A stretch of 64,000 bases of DNA, taken from Novosphingobium sp. (lineage in GTDB: Bacteria; Pseudomonadota; Alphaproteobacteria; Sphingomonadales; Sphingomonadaceae). Positions within the stretch are counted from its first letter, which is position 1; every line of letters starts with the position of its first letter. This document shows positions 46,809-57,547 of the stretch, in pieces. The notes under the pieces are model-generated. The model saw only the letters and a list, made by a program, of their open reading frames with translations, did not search any database and had not been told where the DNA came from. The position numbers were made by a program, and so were the translations under genes. Location of the stretch: contig NZ_JADZAT010000009.1 of the NCBI RefSeq assembly GCF_020852455.1, forward strand, positions 1-64,000, given 5' to 3'.

Positions 46809-48356
46809 ATGGACCTAGGCCTTTCAACACGCGGAATGTCGATCAAGTCGGTAGCAGCCATCGTGCTGGGGCTGCCGGCCGCGATCCTGACCGCGATCTG
46901 GACCATCGACCAGTTCCACCCCTTCGGCCTGAGGGTCGGCAATGTTGCCTACCTGATCGGGCTGATGGTCTATCTTTTGGCCTGCTTCTGGCTGGTCAAG
47001 GCCGGGCAGCGCCACATGGCCCAACTCGAAAAGCTCGCCCAGACCGACAGCCTGTGCGGTCTGCCCAACCGGCGCGGCCTGCACCGCGATGTCAGAGCCT
47101 GCGCCTGTGCCGATGAAGAAATCGCCTTGGCCATGTTCAATCTCGATGGCTTCAAGACGGTCAATGACTTCTATGGCCATTCGGTGGGAGACCGGGTGAT
47201 CAAGGAAATCGCCGCGATCATGCGCGAGCTGTGCGGCAGCGATGGCCAGGCCTACCGCCTTGGCGGCGATGAATTCGCGATTGTGATGTGCGGCCCGCTG
47301 GCCGGCAACATCATCGAAGGAACCTGCCGTCGGCTGCTGGTCCGCCTGGCCGAACCGATCATGGTCGATGACCGCTCGATCGTGCTGGGGGCCAGCATCG
47401 GCATGGCTCGCGGCAAGATTGACGAAGGCAAGGGAACCTCGGACCTGCTGCGCCAGGCCGATATCGCAATGAATGCCTCCAAATCACGCGGCAAGATGCG
47501 TCTGACCTGGTTCAGCCCGGAATTCGAGCAGAACCGCGAACTGCAAAAGACCATCGATGCCGACCTGCGGACGGCGCTGAGCGAAGGCCATCTGGCGCTG
47601 CATTATCAGCCGCTGATCGATTCAACCAATGGCCAGGTCATCGCTGTCGAAGCCCTGATCCGCTGGGAACGGCCCGACGGGATGCGGATCGGTCCCGACA
47701 AGTTCATCCCCGTGGCCGAGGAAACCGGACTGATCGACGCAATCGGCGCCTGGGTTCTGCGTCAGGCCTGCACCGATGCCTGCAGTTGGGACGATATCAA
47801 GCTGTCGGTCAATGTCTCGGTGGTCCAGCTGCGCAACCCGCAGTTTCCGTTGCTGGTTGGCCAGATCCTTGAAGAAACCGGCTTCCCGGCCGCGCGCCTG
47901 GAAATCGAGGTCACCGAGACCTTCCTGGTCGGCGATACCACGGTGGCTGGCCGCAACCTTGAAATGCTGCGCGATTTTGGCGTGGGCATCGTGCTGGATG
48001 ACTATGGCACCGGCTATGCCTCGATCGGCTTCCTGCGGCGCTTCCGCTTCGAAAAACTCAAGCTCGACCGCTCGCTGATCGTCGAAGCCGAAACCGACTT
48101 TTCCAGCCGCACTGTCATGACCTCCAGCGTAACCATGGCCAAGGCATTGGGCATGCAGGTGACCGCCGAAGGGATCGAAACCGAATCGCATGCCACGCTG
48201 GCGCGGGTCGCCGGGTGCGATCAGATGCAGGGCTGGCTCTATTCCAAGGCCATTCCGGCCGATGAAATCGCCAATCAGATCGATGCCCGGGCCGACGTCG
48301 CAGGCGGCACGGACAAAGCCGCCAAGCGCCCGCGGCGCAAGAAGGCCAACGGTTGA
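46809..48356 (+). CDS. Membrane GGDEF-EAL protein (c-di-GMP synthase/phosphodiesterase)
   Basis: The 515-residue protein has two membrane helices (about residues 12-31 and 45-65), a GGDEF domain with an intact motif at residues 152-156 in [10 protein letters not shown], and an EAL domain with EAL at 281-283. Other EAL catalytic motifs are present: [32 protein letters not shown] and AEGIET. Both activities are possible. No inhibitory-site RxxD was clearly seen. It follows cheR by 80 bp and precedes a second receptor gene, linking the chemotaxis cluster with c-di-GMP control of motility. Confidence 0.92.
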   Translation: MDLGLSTRGMSIKSVAAIVLGLPAAILTAIWTIDQFHPFGLRVGNVAYLIGLMVYLLACFWLVKAGQRHMAQLEKLAQTDSLCGLPNRRGLHRDVRACACADEEIALAMFNLDGFKTVNDFYGHSVGDRVIKEIAAIMRELCGSDGQAYRLGGDEFAIVMCGPLAGNIIEGTCRRLLVRLAEPIMVDDRSIVLGASIGMARGKIDEGKGTSDLLRQADIAMNASKSRGKMRLTWFSPEFEQNRELQKTIDADLRTALSEGHLALHYQPLIDSTNGQVIAVEALIRWERPDGMRIGPDKFIPVAEETGLIDAIGAWVLRQACTDACSWDDIKLSVNVSVVQLRNPQFPLLVGQILEETGFPAARLEIEVTETFLVGDTTVAGRNLEMLRDFGVGIVLDDYGTGYASIGFLRRFRFEKLKLDRSLIVEAETDFSSRTVMTSSVTMAKALGMQVTAEGIETESHATLARVAGCDQMQGWLYSKAIPADEIANQIDARADVAGGTDKAAKRPRRKKANG

Positions 48357-48376
48357 AATCCAGGGGGATTAGACCA

Positions 48377-49645
48377 GTGAACAAGACACCTGCTTCGCTC
48401 AAATGGTTTGTCGACCAACCGGTTGCCGGCAAACTGCGCGTGCTGACCCTGATGTCCACCCTGACCATGCTGGCGGTCAGTCTGGTCAGCGCGATCACGC
48501 TGGTGCTGTTCGATGCGCCCTGGGCGGTGATTGCCCTCCCGTTGGGTGTCGCGGCGCTATGCATTGCCTATTCGCTGTTTGTCGGCCGGTTCATTGTCGA
48601 TCACATCATCAAGCCGTTCGAAGACCTGACCGAGGATATCGGCAAGATTGCCGACGGGATCTTCGAGCTCGACATTCGCCATGCCGAGCGCGGCGACGAA
48701 ATGGGCGAGATGGCGCGCTCGCTTGAAAAGGCCAAGAAGGGTGCCTTCCTGCTCAAGGACCTGCGCGATCAGGCCGCCGAGCAGCAACAGGAACATGCCC
48801 GCCAGTTGCTGGAACTGGCTGCCCGCTTCGAAGGGCAGGTTGGCCAGGTTGTCAACGGCGTTGCCGCGGCATCCTCACAGCTTGAATCGACCGCGACCTC
48901 GATGGCCGAAACTGCCGAGCAATCGTCGAACCAGAGCGAGAATGTCTCGAGCTCGATGTCGGAAGCCGCTGCCGGTGTCACCGCCGCGGCTGCCGCCAGC
49001 GATGAATTCGCGCTGTCGATCAACGAAATCAGCCGTCAGGCCACCGGTTCGGCCAGCGTTGCCCGCAAGGCTGCCGAAGCAACCAACGAGGCCGACAGCG
49101 CGATGGCCGCGCTGGCCACTTCGGCTGAAGAGATCGGCCAGATCGTCGAACTGATTTCCTCGATCGCCCAGCGCACCAATCTGCTGGCGCTCAATGCCTC
49201 GATCGAAGCCGCGCGCGGCGGCGAGGCGGGACGCGGGTTCGCGGTGGTTGCCGCCGAAGTCAAGGAACTGGCCGCGCAGACCGGCAAGGCGACCGAGCGC
49301 GTGGCGGTGCAGATCAACAAGATCCAGGCCAACACCAGCACCACGATCGATGCACTGGGCGCGGTTGCCAAGCAGATCAACGAGCTGGAAGGCACCTCGA
49401 TCGCGATTGCTGCGGCAGTCGATCAGCAATCGGCCGCCGGGCACGAACTGGCCCGCAGCATCGACATGGCCGCGCGCAGCACCGAACTGGTCTCCAGCTC
49501 GGTCCTGCAGGTCCGCGATGCCTCGCTGGCGACCGGCGCGGCGGCGGCGCAGGTGCTGCATTCGTCAAGCGACCTCAAGAGCCAGGCCGCAGCGCTGCGC
49601 AACGAAGTGGCCGATTTCCTCACCCACGTCCGCAAGGCCGCCTGA
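48377..49645 (+). CDS. Methyl-accepting chemotaxis protein without a periplasmic domain
   Basis: The 422-residue receptor has two closely spaced membrane helices (about residues 20-42 and 48-70) with hardly any periplasmic loop, then a HAMP domain ([22 protein letters not shown] region) and a full cytoplasmic signalling domain with the tip [32 protein letters not shown] (in part [17 protein letters not shown]). It likely senses membrane state or energy rather than an external ligand. The GTG at 48377 has a strong AGGGGGA ribosome site; a TTG at 48353 within the preceding gene is less likely. Confidence 0.9.
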   Translation: MNKTPASLKWFVDQPVAGKLRVLTLMSTLTMLAVSLVSAITLVLFDAPWAVIALPLGVAALCIAYSLFVGRFIVDHIIKPFEDLTEDIGKIADGIFELDIRHAERGDEMGEMARSLEKAKKGAFLLKDLRDQAAEQQQEHARQLLELAARFEGQVGQVVNGVAAASSQLESTATSMAETAEQSSNQSENVSSSMSEAAAGVTAAAAASDEFALSINEISRQATGSASVARKAAEATNEADSAMAALATSAEEIGQIVELISSIAQRTNLLALNASIEAARGGEAGRGFAVVAAEVKELAAQTGKATERVAVQINKIQANTSTTIDALGAVAKQINELEGTSIAIAAAVDQQSAAGHELARSIDMAARSTELVSSSVLQVRDASLATGAAAAQVLHSSSDLKSQAAALRNEVADFLTHVRKAA

Positions 49646-49697
49646 CGGGCAAATTCAATCTGGCCACGGCCGCTGCACGGGTGCAAGGGATGCGCCC

Positions 49698-50396
49698 ATG
49701 CAAACCGCACCTGTCCCGCGCAAGAAATTCATGCAACGCCTGGCCCGCTGGCACATCTGGCTGGGCTGGGCCGCTGCCATTCCGCTGGTGCTGTGGACGC
49801 TCAGCGGACTGTTCATGGTGCTGCGCCCGATCGAGCAGGTGCGCGGTGAGGACCTGCGCCGCCAACCTGCACCATTTGCGCCGCAAGTGCTGGTCCCGCC
49901 CCAGCTAAGTACACCGACCACGCGGCTGGCGCTGGTGCAGGAAGGGCCGCGCGCGGTCTGGGTGACGACCGGTGCCGACAAACGCCAGGCGCGCTATTCG
50001 GCCGACAGCGGGGCAGCGCTGGGGCCGGTTGAGGTGATGGAAGCCCGTCAGCTGGCCGAAGCCGCCTATGCCGGCCCGGCTGCGCTGAGCGGGATCCGCC
50101 GGTTCACCGCCGACCAGGCCCCGCTGGACCTGCGCAGGCCCCGACCAAGCTGGCAGGCCAGCTTTGCCGATGGCACCCATCTCTACATCGATGCCGATAC
50201 CGGCGAGGTGCTGGCGCTGCGCACTGGCTGGTGGCGCGCTTTTGATTTCATGTGGGGCCTGCACATCATGGATCCCGTGGGGCGTGAAGATACCAGCCAC
50301 TGGCTGCTCTGGCTGTTCGGCACCGCCGCCCTGGTCACCAGCCTGTTCGGCACAACCCTGCTGTTCCGACGGCGGCGCACCGCGAAAAGGGTGTGA
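49698..50396 (+). CDS. PepSY-domain membrane protein
   Basis: The 232-residue protein has an N-terminal helix in the pattern of PepSY-associated membrane proteins (ARWHIWLGWAAAIPLVLWTLSGLFMVL), a periplasmic PepSY region with YSADSGAALGPVEVMEARQLAEAAY and LYIDADTGEVLALR, and a C-terminal membrane helix (WLLWLFGTAALVTSLFGTTLLF, split). Such proteins are often called iron-uptake or sulfite-like reductases, but this one is half the usual length with only two membrane segments. Its function is uncertain. It stands between the chemotaxis cluster and an amidase. Confidence 0.8.
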   Translation: MQTAPVPRKKFMQRLARWHIWLGWAAAIPLVLWTLSGLFMVLRPIEQVRGEDLRRQPAPFAPQVLVPPQLSTPTTRLALVQEGPRAVWVTTGADKRQARYSADSGAALGPVEVMEARQLAEAAYAGPAALSGIRRFTADQAPLDLRRPRPSWQASFADGTHLYIDADTGEVLALRTGWWRAFDFMWGLHIMDPVGREDTSHWLLWLFGTAALVTSLFGTTLLFRRRRTAKRV

Positions 50397-50446
50397 CGCT
50401 GCCCGCGTTCAAGGCTAGCCTGCTCCAAGCGAGGCAGGAGTGACCC

Positions 50447-51769
50447 ATGTACCCCAAGTTGACCCAGGAACCCGGCGCGATCGCGCTCGCGGCCCAGATC
50501 GCGCGCGGCGAGCTTTCCCCGCTTGAGGCCGTCGATGCCGCGATCGCGCGGATCGAGGCGCTTGACGGGGCGATCAACGCGGTGGTGGTCCGCGATTTCG
50601 ATCGCGCCCGCGATGCCGCCAGGGCGCTTGACGGCCAGCGTCCAGGCCAGGGCCAGCCGCTGTTCGGGCTGCCGATGACGATCAAGGAAAGCTTCAACAT
50701 TGCCGGGCTGCCGACCAGCTGGGGGCTGGCGGAACACAAGGGCTACATCGCCTGCGAGGATGCGGTGGTGGTCAAGCGCCTGAAGCGCGCCGGAGCGATC
50801 TTCTTGGGCAAGACCAATGTCCCGCCATTCCTGTCCGACTGGCAGTGCGACAATCCCAACTATGGCCGGACCAACAATCCGCACGATGCCGCCCGCTCGC
50901 CCGGCGGTTCCTCGGGCGGCGCGGCGGCGGCGCTGGCCAGCGGCATGGTGCCGGCCGAATATGGCAGCGACATCGGCGGATCGATCCGGATCCCGGCGCA
51001 CTTTTCGGGCGTGTGGGGGCACAAGACCACCTGGGGCGCGGTCAGCGGCGATGGACAGAACTTCCCCGAAACCGATGGCCACGAGATCGCGCTGGGCGTG
51101 GTCGGCCCGCTCGCCCGCAATGGCGCTGATCTGGCCCTGCTGCTCGACCTGACGCTCGACCTGCCGCTGCCCCGGCACGACAAGCCGATCGACCAGTGCC
51201 GCTTCCTATACCTTGGCGATCATCCGCTCTGCGCGGTCGAGGGTGCGGTGCGGGATCCGATCGAGGCGGCGATTGTGGCGATCGGCGCCGCCGGCGGCAC
51301 AATCAAGCAGGACCCGGCCGCCCTGCCCGACCTGGTCCGCGCGCACGGCGATTACATGCGGATGCTGGGAATCGCGATGGCGATGGGCGCGCCCGGTCCC
51401 GATGGCAAGCTGGCCAGCGCGGCGGACTGGTTCGCGCTGCTCGACGCGCAGACCCGGCTGCAGCGGCATTGGGCAGCGCTGTTCGAGCATTACGATTTCG
51501 TCCTGGCTGCACCCGCCGCGATCCCCGCCTTTGCCCATGATCTGACCTCGATGCAGCAACGCCGCTTCCCGCTGGAACACGGCACCGCCGGGGCCGAGGC
51601 GGTGCTGGCCTATGCCGGCCTGGCCACCTTCCCGGCGCTGCCTTCCACGGTGCTGCCGGTGGGTGCGGCAGGGCATTTGCCGGTGGGCATGCAGGTGATA
51701 GGTCCGCGCTTTGCCGATCGCGATTGCGTCGCCATGGCCACCCGGATCGGCCAGCTGCTGCATGGCTGA
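50447..51769 (+). CDS. Amidase (amidase signature family)
   Basis: The 440-residue protein has the amidase signature Ser-cisSer-Lys triad at K80 (MTIKESFN), S155 (GGSSGGAAA) and S179 (GSDIGGSIRIPA), all with the usual spacing. The N-terminal AAQIARGELSPLEAVDAAIARIE motif is typical. The enzyme hydrolyses an amide of unknown nature in the cytoplasm. It could be an acylamidase; it lacks the GatA glutaminase context. Its stop overlaps the next gene by 8 bp. Confidence 0.92.
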   Translation: MYPKLTQEPGAIALAAQIARGELSPLEAVDAAIARIEALDGAINAVVVRDFDRARDAARALDGQRPGQGQPLFGLPMTIKESFNIAGLPTSWGLAEHKGYIACEDAVVVKRLKRAGAIFLGKTNVPPFLSDWQCDNPNYGRTNNPHDAARSPGGSSGGAAAALASGMVPAEYGSDIGGSIRIPAHFSGVWGHKTTWGAVSGDGQNFPETDGHEIALGVVGPLARNGADLALLLDLTLDLPLPRHDKPIDQCRFLYLGDHPLCAVEGAVRDPIEAAIVAIGAAGGTIKQDPAALPDLVRAHGDYMRMLGIAMAMGAPGPDGKLASAADWFALLDAQTRLQRHWAALFEHYDFVLAAPAAIPAFAHDLTSMQQRRFPLEHGTAGAEAVLAYAGLATFPALPSTVLPVGAAGHLPVGMQVIGPRFADRDCVAMATRIGQLLHG

Positions 51770-52379
51770 CCTGCCGCAAATCCCGGCGGTGCTGGACCTG
51801 GCCGGCACGGCAGTCTTCGCGCTGACCGGCGCGCTGCTGGCTGCGAAACTGCGGCAGACCTTTGTGACGATGAGCTTCTTTGCACTGATCACCGGGGTCG
51901 GTGGCGGTTCGGTGCGCGACCTTTTGATCGGCGCCCCGGTGTTCTGGGTGCGCGATCCGTGGGTGGCGCCGGTCTGCCTTGGGGTGGCGCTGATTGCCTG
52001 GTTCACCCCGCACCGCTGGTGGGAAGGCAAGCTGCTTGACTGGGCCGATGCGCTGGGGTTGGCCGCCTATGCCGTGCTGGGCACCGCCAAGGCGTTGGCC
52101 TTTGCGATCGCGCCGGTTCCCGCGGTGCTGATGGGCGTGATCACCGGCTGCGTTGGCGGAGTGATCCGCGATGTGCTGGCCGGGCGTCCCTCGATCATCA
52201 TGCGCCCCGAAATCTATGTCACCGCTGCCGCGCTCGCCTCGGTGCTCTGCGCGCTGGGCACCGGGCTGGGCTGGCCGCGCGAGATTGCCTGGACCGGCGC
52301 GGCGCTGGCCGGGTTCGTGTTGCGCGGGTATGCGATCAGCCGGGGACTGGGCCTGCCGAGCTACAGCAAGGCGGATTAG
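51762..52379 (+). CDS. TRIC/UPF0126 family membrane protein
   Basis: The 205-residue protein has about seven membrane helices in two related halves, each with a glycine-rich motif followed by [15 protein letters not shown] near residue 45 and [13 protein letters not shown] near residue 125. This is the hallmark of prokaryotic TRIC-type trimeric cation channels (YadS/UPF0126). It may conduct K+ or glycine. The ATG lies within the end of the amidase gene. Its stop overlaps the stop of the convergent reductase by 3-4 bp. Confidence 0.9.
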   Translation: MADLPQIPAVLDLAGTAVFALTGALLAAKLRQTFVTMSFFALITGVGGGSVRDLLIGAPVFWVRDPWVAPVCLGVALIAWFTPHRWWEGKLLDWADALGLAAYAVLGTAKALAFAIAPVPAVLMGVITGCVGGVIRDVLAGRPSIIMRPEIYVTAAALASVLCALGTGLGWPREIAWTGAALAGFVLRGYAISRGLGLPSYSKAD

Positions 52380-53599
52380 ATCCGGTCCAGCTCCTTCAGC
52401 GGGCGGCTGGTGTCGGCCAGATCCTCGGGCGCGATCTTCGCCCCTTCCTCAACCAGCTTGCGCGCCTGGACATAGTCCTTGACCGAGTTGACCGCGTCGC
52501 AGGCGATGATCCGGCCGCCGCGCAGATAGATCACCGCAAAGCTGCGGCTGGCCGGATCGCCGCGCAGCACGCTGGCATCGTGCCCGGCGCTGAGCCCGAC
52601 GGTCTGCAGCTTGAGGTCATACTGGTTCGACCAGAACCACGGCGTTGCGCCATAGGGTTGCGGATCGCCGGTGATTGCCTTGGCGACGGAGCTGGCCATG
52701 TCATTGGCGTTCTGGACGCTTTCCAGCCGGATCACCGCGCCATCGGCAAACTTGCTGGCATGGGCCGCGCAATCGCCGATCGCCCAGACATGCGGCAGCA
52801 CCGTGCGGCAATACTGATCGACATCGACCCCGTTGCCGCCCGCCGCCCCGGCCGCGATCAGCGGGCCGACCGCCGGGATGATGCCGATGCCGACGATCAC
52901 CATCTGGCATTCGATCACACTGTCATCGCTCAGCCGCACGCCGCGCACCCGGTCAGTGCCCTCGATCGCCACCACCCCGGTGCCGGTCCGCAGATCGACC
53001 CCGTGCGCGCGGTGTTCGCTCTCATAGAATTCCGAAAGCTGCGGCCCGGCGACCCGTGCCAGCACGCGCGGCAGCACTTCCAGCAGGGTCACCTCCTTGC
53101 CCAGCTTGCGCAGCACCGCCGCCGCCTCAAGCCCGATATAGCCGCCACCGACGATCGCCACACGCTCGACCCCGGCCAGCTCGGCCAGGATCGCATCGGC
53201 ATCGGCACGGGTGCGCACGGCGTGGACGCCTTGCAGCTCGGCCCCCGGGCAGCTCAGCGGACGCGGATCACCGCCCGCCGCCCAGATCAGCTCGCCAAAG
53301 CCGACTGTGCGGCCATCGGCCAGTGTCACCACACGGCCAGCGGCATCCACGCTTGAAACCTCGGCGTTCAGCACCAGTTCGATCTGCTTGTCGCCCCAGA
53401 AGCTGGCCGGACGGATCAGCAGCCGATCCCATTCCTTGTCCCCCAGCATGTATTCCTTGGACAGCGGCGGGCGTTCATAAGGTGGCTCGCTTTCACGGCC
53501 GATCAGGGCAATCGTCCCTTCGAAACCCTGCTGACGCAGCTGGATCGCGGCATAGGCCCCGCCCTGCCCGGCACCGACAATCAAGACATCATATTGCAT
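52376..53599 (-). CDS. FAD-dependent ferredoxin/rubredoxin-type NAD(P)H reductase
   Basis: The 407-residue protein is a two-dinucleotide-domain reductase of the putidaredoxin reductase type: FAD loop [31 protein letters not shown] loop [21 protein letters not shown] and [10 protein letters not shown] near the end. Such enzymes pass electrons from NADH to ferredoxins or rubredoxins that serve P450s and ring hydroxylases. It could supply the P450-rubredoxin pair at 8.8-10.3 kb, but they are 42 kb apart. The frame extends upstream to 53677; the ATG at 53599 fits the family start. Confidence 0.88.
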   Translation of the reverse strand: MQYDVLIVGAGQGGAYAAIQLRQQGFEGTIALIGRESEPPYERPPLSKEYMLGDKEWDRLLIRPASFWGDKQIELVLNAEVSSVDAAGRVVTLADGRTVGFGELIWAAGGDPRPLSCPGAELQGVHAVRTRADADAILAELAGVERVAIVGGGYIGLEAAAVLRKLGKEVTLLEVLPRVLARVAGPQLSEFYESEHRAHGVDLRTGTGVVAIEGTDRVRGVRLSDDSVIECQMVIVGIGIIPAVGPLIAAGAAGGNGVDVDQYCRTVLPHVWAIGDCAAHASKFADGAVIRLESVQNANDMASSVAKAITGDPQPYGATPWFWSNQYDLKLQTVGLSAGHDASVLRGDPASRSFAVIYLRGGRIIACDAVNSVKDYVQARKLVEEGAKIAPEDLADTSRPLKELDRI

Positions 53600-53692
53600 C
53601 GATCCGCCCTCGCTTTGTCTCGATCCCATAGCGTTGGAGGCAAAGCGCGCAAGGGTGTTGCGACCAGGCCGCCGCAAGGCCGCGACAAGCGC

Positions 53693-54490
53693 TCAGTCGT
53701 TGAGCACCTTGGCGGCGGTCTTGTTCATGAAGGCGGCCAGGCGTTCCTTCGAAGCCGGCTGGGTGTTGGTGATCCCGGCGATGAAGGCTTCGGCGTAATA
53801 GGCATCGCCAGAGGCCATGTTGCCGATATGGGCAATGCCCGAGGTGATCGCGAAGTTCGACAGCGGCGGGTTCTGCGCCGCCTTGCGGGCAATTTCCAGC
53901 GCCTTGTCCAGGCTGGGCCCCTGGGTCAGGTACTGGCACAGCCCCACCGCCACGGCTTCTTCGCCCGAATAGACCCGGCCGGTCAGCATCATGTCGATCA
54001 TCCGCGCCTCGCCCACCAGCCGGGCCACGCGCACGGTCGCGCCGCCGCCGGTGAAGATCCCGCGCTGGCCTTCGGGCAAGGCGAAATAGGTGGTCGGATC
54101 GGCAACCCGGATGTGGAAGGCACTGGCCAATTCCAGCCCGCCGCCCACCACTGCCCCATTGAGCGCACCCACCACCGGCTTGCCGCAATGCTGGATCGCA
54201 TCGAAGGCGGCATGCCAGCGCCGGCAGATGTACATGAAATCGGTGGCCGAGCGTTCTTCGAGGTGATGCTCGATCAGGTCGAGCCCGGCGCAGAACACCG
54301 AACCTTCGGCCCGGACCACCACTGCATGCACCGCATCGCTGCGGCGGATCCATTCGAACAGATCGACAATCTCCTCGATGAAGGCCGCCGATAGCGCGTT
54401 TCGCTTGTCTGCGCGGTCAAGCGTAACCACCAGCACGTCGCCGTCCTGCACGGCCTTCATGAACTGCGATGGCGGCGCCGCGTCAGTCAT
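53693..54490 (-). CDS. Enoyl-CoA hydratase/isomerase family protein
   Basis: The 265-residue crotonase-fold protein shows [22 protein letters not shown] at the start (in part [12 protein letters not shown]), the CoA oxyanion strand [33 protein letters not shown] (in part [11 protein letters not shown]) and [13 protein letters not shown]. The acidic position of classical hydratases lies in LPEGQRG. It is the last gene of the minus-strand amine operon; its ATG overlaps the end of the acyl-CoA synthetase gene by 8 bp. It may hydrate the enoyl-CoA made from the amine carbon skeleton, or have another crotonase activity. Confidence 0.9.
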   Translation of the reverse strand: MTDAAPPSQFMKAVQDGDVLVVTLDRADKRNALSAAFIEEIVDLFEWIRRSDAVHAVVVRAEGSVFCAGLDLIEHHLEERSATDFMYICRRWHAAFDAIQHCGKPVVGALNGAVVGGGLELASAFHIRVADPTTYFALPEGQRGIFTGGGATVRVARLVGEARMIDMMLTGRVYSGEEAVAVGLCQYLTQGPSLDKALEIARKAAQNPPLSNFAITSGIAHIGNMASGDAYYAEAFIAGITNTQPASKERLAAFMNKTAAKVLND

Positions 54491-56117
54491 CGGCCAGTCC
54501 CAGTTCGATCTCCATCATCTTGCGCATTTCGAACTTCTGCGCCTTGCCGGTGACAGTCATCGCGAACTGATCGACCACCTTGATATAGCGCGGGACCTTG
54601 TAGTGCGCGATCTGCCCCTTGCAGTGCGCCAGAATATCCTCGGGAAGCAGGTCATACCCGGCCTTGGGGATCACCCAGGTGCAGACTTCCTCGCCATATT
54701 TCTCGTCCGACACGCCGAAAACCTGGGCATCGGTGATGTAGGGATGGGTCAGCAGGAATTCCTCGATCTCACGCGGATAGATGTTCTCACCGCCGCGGAT
54801 GATCATGTCCTTGATGCGCCCGGTGATGCGGACATAGCCATTGGCGTCCATCGTCGCGAGGTCGCCCGAATGCATCCAGCCTTCGGCATCGATTGCCTCG
54901 GCGGTCTTTTCGGGATCGTCCCAATAGCCCAGCATCACCGCATAGCCGCGCGAACAGTATTCGCCCTGCTCGCCGATCGGCAGCGTCGAACCGTCAAGCC
55001 CGACGATCTTGGCCTCGGCATGGGGGTGGACCCGCCCGACCGTGCCGACGCGTTCGGCCAGCGGATCGTCGGTGGCGGTCTGGGTGGTCAGCGGGCTGGT
55101 TTCGGTCATCCCGTAACCGATCGTCACTTCGTGCATGTTGAGCTGGTCGATCACGCTGCGCATCGTGGAAATCGGGCACGGCGATCCGGCCATGATCCCG
55201 GTGCGCAGTGTCGAAACGTCGAAGCTGTCCAGATCGGGCTGGCTGAGCACCGTGATGAACATGGTCGGCACGCCATAGAGCGCAGTGCAGCCCTCGGCCT
55301 GCACCGCCTCCAGCGCGGCCCGGGGATCGAAGGCTTCGCCCGGATAGACCATCGCCGCCCCGCTGGTCAGCGCCGCCAGATTGCCCAGCACCATGCCGAA
55401 ACAGTGGTAGAGCGGAACCGGGATGCAGATCCGGTCATCCGGAGTCAGCTTGATCGTGCGGGCGGTGAAGTAGCCATTGTTGAGGATGTTGCGATGGGTC
55501 AGCGTCGCGCCCTTGGGGAACCCGGTGGTGCCGCTGGTGAACTGGATGTTGATCGCATCGTTGCGATCGAGCGTCCTGGCGATCGCCTCAAGCCGTGCGG
55601 CTTCGCTTTGCCGCCGCAGATCGGCCCACGGCATGAAGCCTTCGTGGCGGGCATCCCCCAGCGAAACCATCAGCCGCACAAACGGCAGCTTGTTCGGGCC
55701 AAGTTCGCGCAGCATGCCGATATAGTCGCTGGTCTTGAAGCTGGGCGCGGTGACCAGCACCGTGCAGCCAACCTTGTTGAGCGCGTATTCGACCTCGCTG
55801 ACCCGGTAGGCCGGGTTGATCGTAACCAGCACTGCACCGATCTTGGCGGTGGCGAACTGGACCACCGCCCATTCGGCGCAGTTGGGTGCCCAGATCCCGA
55901 CCCGGTCGCCCTTGGCCACGCCTTCATGCAGCAACCCGGTAGCGATCCGGTCAACCTCGGCGTTGAGTTCGGCCCAGGTCCAGCGGATCGACTGGTGGCG
56001 CGAAACCAGCGCCAGGCGATCGGGCCAGGCGCTGGCGGCGCGTTCCAGCGCTTCGCCGATGGTCTCCTCGAGCAGTGGCGGCTGTGTGACGCCCTTGGCG
56101 TAGCTGAGCTGGCTCAT
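54483..56117 (-). CDS. Acyl-CoA synthetase (AMP-forming)
   Basis: The 544-residue ANL-superfamily ligase has the P-loop [10 protein letters not shown], the A5-type YGMTETSP, the hinge-region [35 protein letters not shown] (in part HSGDLATMD and [16 protein letters not shown]) and the adenylation lysine in [12 protein letters not shown]. It activates an organic acid to its CoA thioester. Similarity in style is to medium/long-chain and aryl ligases; the acid is unknown. Its overlap with aldehyde dehydrogenase upstream (4 bp) and hydratase downstream (8 bp) shows one operon, in which the acid should be the oxidised aldehyde. Confidence 0.93.
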   Translation of the reverse strand: MSQLSYAKGVTQPPLLEETIGEALERAASAWPDRLALVSRHQSIRWTWAELNAEVDRIATGLLHEGVAKGDRVGIWAPNCAEWAVVQFATAKIGAVLVTINPAYRVSEVEYALNKVGCTVLVTAPSFKTSDYIGMLRELGPNKLPFVRLMVSLGDARHEGFMPWADLRRQSEAARLEAIARTLDRNDAINIQFTSGTTGFPKGATLTHRNILNNGYFTARTIKLTPDDRICIPVPLYHCFGMVLGNLAALTSGAAMVYPGEAFDPRAALEAVQAEGCTALYGVPTMFITVLSQPDLDSFDVSTLRTGIMAGSPCPISTMRSVIDQLNMHEVTIGYGMTETSPLTTQTATDDPLAERVGTVGRVHPHAEAKIVGLDGSTLPIGEQGEYCSRGYAVMLGYWDDPEKTAEAIDAEGWMHSGDLATMDANGYVRITGRIKDMIIRGGENIYPREIEEFLLTHPYITDAQVFGVSDEKYGEEVCTWVIPKAGYDLLPEDILAHCKGQIAHYKVPRYIKVVDQFAMTVTGKAQKFEMRKMMEIELGLADD

Positions 56118-57520
56118 CGTGCTTCGTTGATCACCTGGATCTGGGTGAATTCATAAAGCCCTTCCTCGGCGAATTCGACCCCGATGCCCGATTGCTTGGC
56201 CCCGCCGAACGGGATGTTCGGACCGAAATCAAGGTGCTTGTTGATCCAGACGGTGCCCGAATCGATCTCGCAGGCCAGTTCGTAAGCCTTGTCGCGATCG
56301 TTCGACCAGACCGAGCCGCCCAGCCCCCAGGGGCTGGCATTGGCGCGTTCCAGGGCCTCTTCGGTATCGCTGAACTTGATCACCGGCAGGATCGGGCCGA
56401 ACTGTTCCTCATCGACGATCTTGGTCCCGTCGGTCACGTCGCGCACGATGGTCGGGCGGATGAAGTAGCCGGGCCGATCCTCAACCTGCCCGCCGGCAAT
56501 GATGTTGCCGTTGGCGCGGGCATCTTCGAGGAAGCCCTTGACCTTTTCGTACTGCATCTTGTTCTGCAGCGGGCCGATCTGGGCGCCCTGCTTCAGCCCG
56601 TCATCGACCACCGCGGCATCGGCCAGCCTGGCCAGTTCGTCGCACAGTTCGTCATAGATCGATTCGTGGGCATAGACCCGCTTGATCGCCAGGCAGACCT
56701 GCCCGGCGTTCATCGTCGCCCCGCCGAAGATCCCCGGCGCGACCACCTTGGGATCGACATCGGGCAGTACGATCGCGGCATCGTTGCCGCCCAGTTCCAG
56801 CGTGATCCGCTTGATCGAGCTGGCGGCGCTGGCCATCACCTTCTTGCCGGTCTCGGTCGATCCGGTGAAGCTGATCTTGGCGACATCGGGATGGGTGGTC
56901 AGCACGCCGCCCAGATCATTCTGGTCGGTGACGATGTTGACCACGCCGGCTGGGAAGATCTCGTTGATCAGCTCGCCCAGCCGAAGGGTGGTGAGCGGGG
57001 TGGTTGGTGCCGGTTTGATGACAATGGTGTTACCCGCAAGCAGCGCCACGGGGGCCTTGAAGGCCACGATCAGTACCGGGAAATTCCACGGGATGATGCA
57101 CCCGACAACGCCCAGCGGCTTGCGCCGCATTTCGACCCGGCGGGTCTCGTTGTCCTCGATCAGCTTGTTCTCAAGGTCGAGCGAGGCGAGGTAACGCAGG
57201 AACGCCGCAGTATAGGCGATTTCCGCAGTCGATTCCGCCAGCGGCTTGCCCTGTTCCTGGGTCAGCAGCCGTCCGAATTCATCCACCCGCGCCTCAACCG
57301 CGTCGGCCAGCTTCATGACCATCGCGCGGCGATCTGCCATCGGCACCTTGCGCCAGGTCTTGAACGCCGCCTTGGCCGCCGCCACCGCTTCGTTGAGCTG
57401 GCGTTCCGAACCGCGCGGGCACACCGCCAGCACTTCTTCGGTAGCCGGGTTGATCACATCCATCGCGGCATCGCCATCGACCAGCTGGCCGCCGATCAGC
57501 AACTTGTAGTCCGACATCAT
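56114..57520 (-). CDS. Aldehyde dehydrogenase
   Basis: The 468-residue ALDH has the catalytic glutamate in TLELGGND and cysteine in [12 protein letters not shown], the NAD motif [11 protein letters not shown] and [10 protein letters not shown]. It is NAD(P)-dependent and cytoplasmic. In this operon it should oxidise the aldehyde left after amine deamination to the acid. That requires the aldehyde to pass from periplasm to cytoplasm. The start is MMSDYK; either methionine may be used. Its end overlaps the synthetase ATG. Confidence 0.94.
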   Translation of the reverse strand: MMSDYKLLIGGQLVDGDAAMDVINPATEEVLAVCPRGSERQLNEAVAAAKAAFKTWRKVPMADRRAMVMKLADAVEARVDEFGRLLTQEQGKPLAESTAEIAYTAAFLRYLASLDLENKLIEDNETRRVEMRRKPLGVVGCIIPWNFPVLIVAFKAPVALLAGNTIVIKPAPTTPLTTLRLGELINEIFPAGVVNIVTDQNDLGGVLTTHPDVAKISFTGSTETGKKVMASAASSIKRITLELGGNDAAIVLPDVDPKVVAPGIFGGATMNAGQVCLAIKRVYAHESIYDELCDELARLADAAVVDDGLKQGAQIGPLQNKMQYEKVKGFLEDARANGNIIAGGQVEDRPGYFIRPTIVRDVTDGTKIVDEEQFGPILPVIKFSDTEEALERANASPWGLGGSVWSNDRDKAYELACEIDSGTVWINKHLDFGPNIPFGGAKQSGIGVEFAEEGLYEFTQIQVINEAR

Positions 57521-57547
57521 TCCTCTCCTTCGGTCGGCTGCCCCGAC